Below are positions 63,061-64,000 of a stretch of DNA of 64,000 bases, piece after piece (positions within the stretch are counted from its first letter, which is position 1; every line of letters begins with the position of its first letter). Below the pieces are notes generated by a model. The model made no database searches, was not told the DNA's origin, and saw only the letters and a list, made by a program, of their open reading frames with translations. Origin of the DNA: Thalassospira xiamenensis M-5 = DSM 17429 (GTDB lineage: Bacteria; Pseudomonadota; Alphaproteobacteria; Rhodospirillales; Thalassospiraceae). The stretch is from assembly GCF_000300235.2 (NCBI RefSeq), contig NZ_CP004388.1:2877501-2941500 (forward strand), given 5' to 3'. A program made the position numbers and the translations under genes.

Positions 63061-64000
63061 TCAGAATTCCCGACGGAATCCGATCAGGATCGTCCGGCCA
63101 AGTCCGGCAATGGAATATCCGCGAAGGGCGGTTGCTGCCGGGTTTTCATAGCTGGTATCAAGAATATTCTCGATGCCAAGCCGCGCCGTTCCGCCCATCA
63201 CCGGGTAATTGGCAGACAGGTTGAAAACCAGACTTGGCTTGATTGTCTCGTCTTTGATACGGTTACGTTGGGCGGTATATGTGCCATCAAACCGAACATT
63301 CAGATCATCCCAGACATAACTGTCGACATATCCCGTGAACCGGAAGGGCGATGGAATGCGGTTGTTGGGCAGCCAGCTTTCCAGATCGCCGTCTTTATCT
63401 TTGTCATATTTTCCTTCAACATAAGACGCCAAAGCCCCGACATAGGTATTTTCGGTCAGATCATATTCTGCACTCAGCTCCGCACCGATGATGCGTTCTT
63501 TTTCCTGACTGAGCGCATTGGTCGCAGGGGCAAAATTGTTACCGTGTTCGTTGGTGCTCATATATACCGCCCCCGACGTCCGGAAATTACGCGTGTCATA
63601 ACTTGCGGCAAGTTCATATGTCTTGACCTTGGATGCTTCGACATCGATCTGCGAGAAATTCAGTGGTACCCCTTGGGTCCCGGCACGACGGGTGTAGGCA
63701 CCAACATCGGGAACGGCAAAACCTTCGCTATAGCTCAGTGATGTATCAAACTGATCGGTCCAGTGAACCACCGCAGATGCGTTATAGGTAACGGCATCAT
63801 AGGTCGTGCTGCCGCCGGTAAATTGCGCTGCAGGGAAATAGGCACTCGCGACGCCACCGACATAGCGCATATAGTTAGGCCGCAGGAAATCATCGACCGT
63901 CAGATCATATGTCTCATAACGAACGCCGCCAGAAACATCGACAAAACGCGTGATCGGCGCACTTAATTGGGCAAAAACCGCCTTGCCGTCCTGATCCATT
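63061..64000 (-). CDS. TonB-dependent siderophore receptor, C-terminal part (truncated by window)
   Basis: The 313 or so C-terminal residues of an outer-membrane beta-barrel receptor; the gene continues past the right edge, so the plug and TonB box are not seen. Alternating hydrophobic/polar beta-strands, YSEGFAVPDVGAYTRR and the closing GLGRTILIGFRREF with a C-terminal phenylalanine are typical. YSEGFAVPD is a recognisable siderophore-receptor stretch. Convergent with the ATPase-binding-protein-permease operon and presumably the outer-membrane partner of that importer. Confidence 0.9.
   Translation of the reverse strand, partial: MDQDGKAVFAQLSAPITRFVDVSGGVRYETYDLTVDDFLRPNYMRYVGGVASAYFPAAQFTGGSTTYDAVTYNASAVVHWTDQFDTSLSYSEGFAVPDVGAYTRRAGTQGVPLNFSQIDVEASKVKTYELAASYDTRNFRTSGAVYMSTNEHGNNFAPATNALSQEKERIIGAELSAEYDLTENTYVGALASYVEGKYDKDKDGDLESWLPNNRIPSPFRFTGYVDSYVWDDLNVRFDGTYTAQRNRIKDETIKPSLVFNLSANYPVMGGTARLGIENILDTSYENPAATALRGYSIAGLGRTILIGFRREF

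Overview
The window looks like chromosomal DNA of a marine-type alphaproteobacterium, most likely Rhodospirillales and Thalassospira-like. This is inferred from moderate GC content, the glpD-glpSTPQUV type glycerol ABC operon, an alphaproteobacterial speF-type leader before an ornithine decarboxylase, and many catabolic loci each with its own ABC transporter. I saw no tRNA, rRNA, insertion sequence, CRISPR array or phage gene. The DNA is densely coding and most of it is metabolic.

Layout. (1) 0.1-3.5 kb, minus strand: hydroxyproline catabolism (deaminase, D-amino acid oxidoreductase, epimerase) behind a TTGTATACAA palindrome. (2) 3.7-11.7 kb: two divergent surface-polysaccharide genes (GT4 glycosyltransferase and a fused two-domain oxidoreductase), an AEC carrier, glpK, a UDP-GlcNAc 2-epimerase and an unknown helical protein. 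(3) 11.8-21.4 kb: a GabD-type dehydrogenase, then the glycerol operon glpD-S-T-P-Q-U-V. glpK and glpD, 4 kb apart, each carry a GlpR-type palindrome TTCG(N4)CGAA. (4) 21.6-27.7 kb: chemoreceptor, Sel1-repeat protein, NfeD/QmcA membrane pair, mobA, and a guanidinium exporter behind a guanidine-II (mini-ykkC) riboswitch. (5) 27.8-42.2 kb: reductive pyrimidine degradation (PreT/PreA, dihydropyrimidinase, two unrelated N-carbamoyl amidohydrolases, an omega-aminotransferase), a pyrimidine-type ABC importer and a RutR-like TetR regulator with matching operators; an orphan solute-binding-like protein lies inside it. (6) 42.3-47.8 kb: a second ABC importer, a Rossmann SLOG-type protein and a divergent DeoR regulator. 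(7) 48-56.5 kb: U32 protein (TrhP-like), DedA protein, an AT-rich HEPN-like orphan, DUF3830 plus anion permease, ornithine decarboxylase and GNAT protein behind a long structured leader, and a YbaY/MliC two-domain lipoprotein. (8) 56.7-64 kb: SMP-30 lactonase and a siderophore-iron locus (ATPase, two tandem binding proteins, fused double permease, small His-rich protein, and a TonB receptor cut by the right edge).

How it fits together: glycerol is imported by GlpSTPQUV, phosphorylated by GlpK and oxidised by GlpD under a shared GlpR signal. Uracil/thymine-type bases are reduced, opened, decarbamoylated and transaminated under a RutR-like repressor. The most unusual observations are the complementary degenerate ATPase motifs of GlpS and GlpT, the YbaY-MliC lipoprotein, the SLOG-ABC-DeoR module, and two RNA leaders recognisable from sequence alone.
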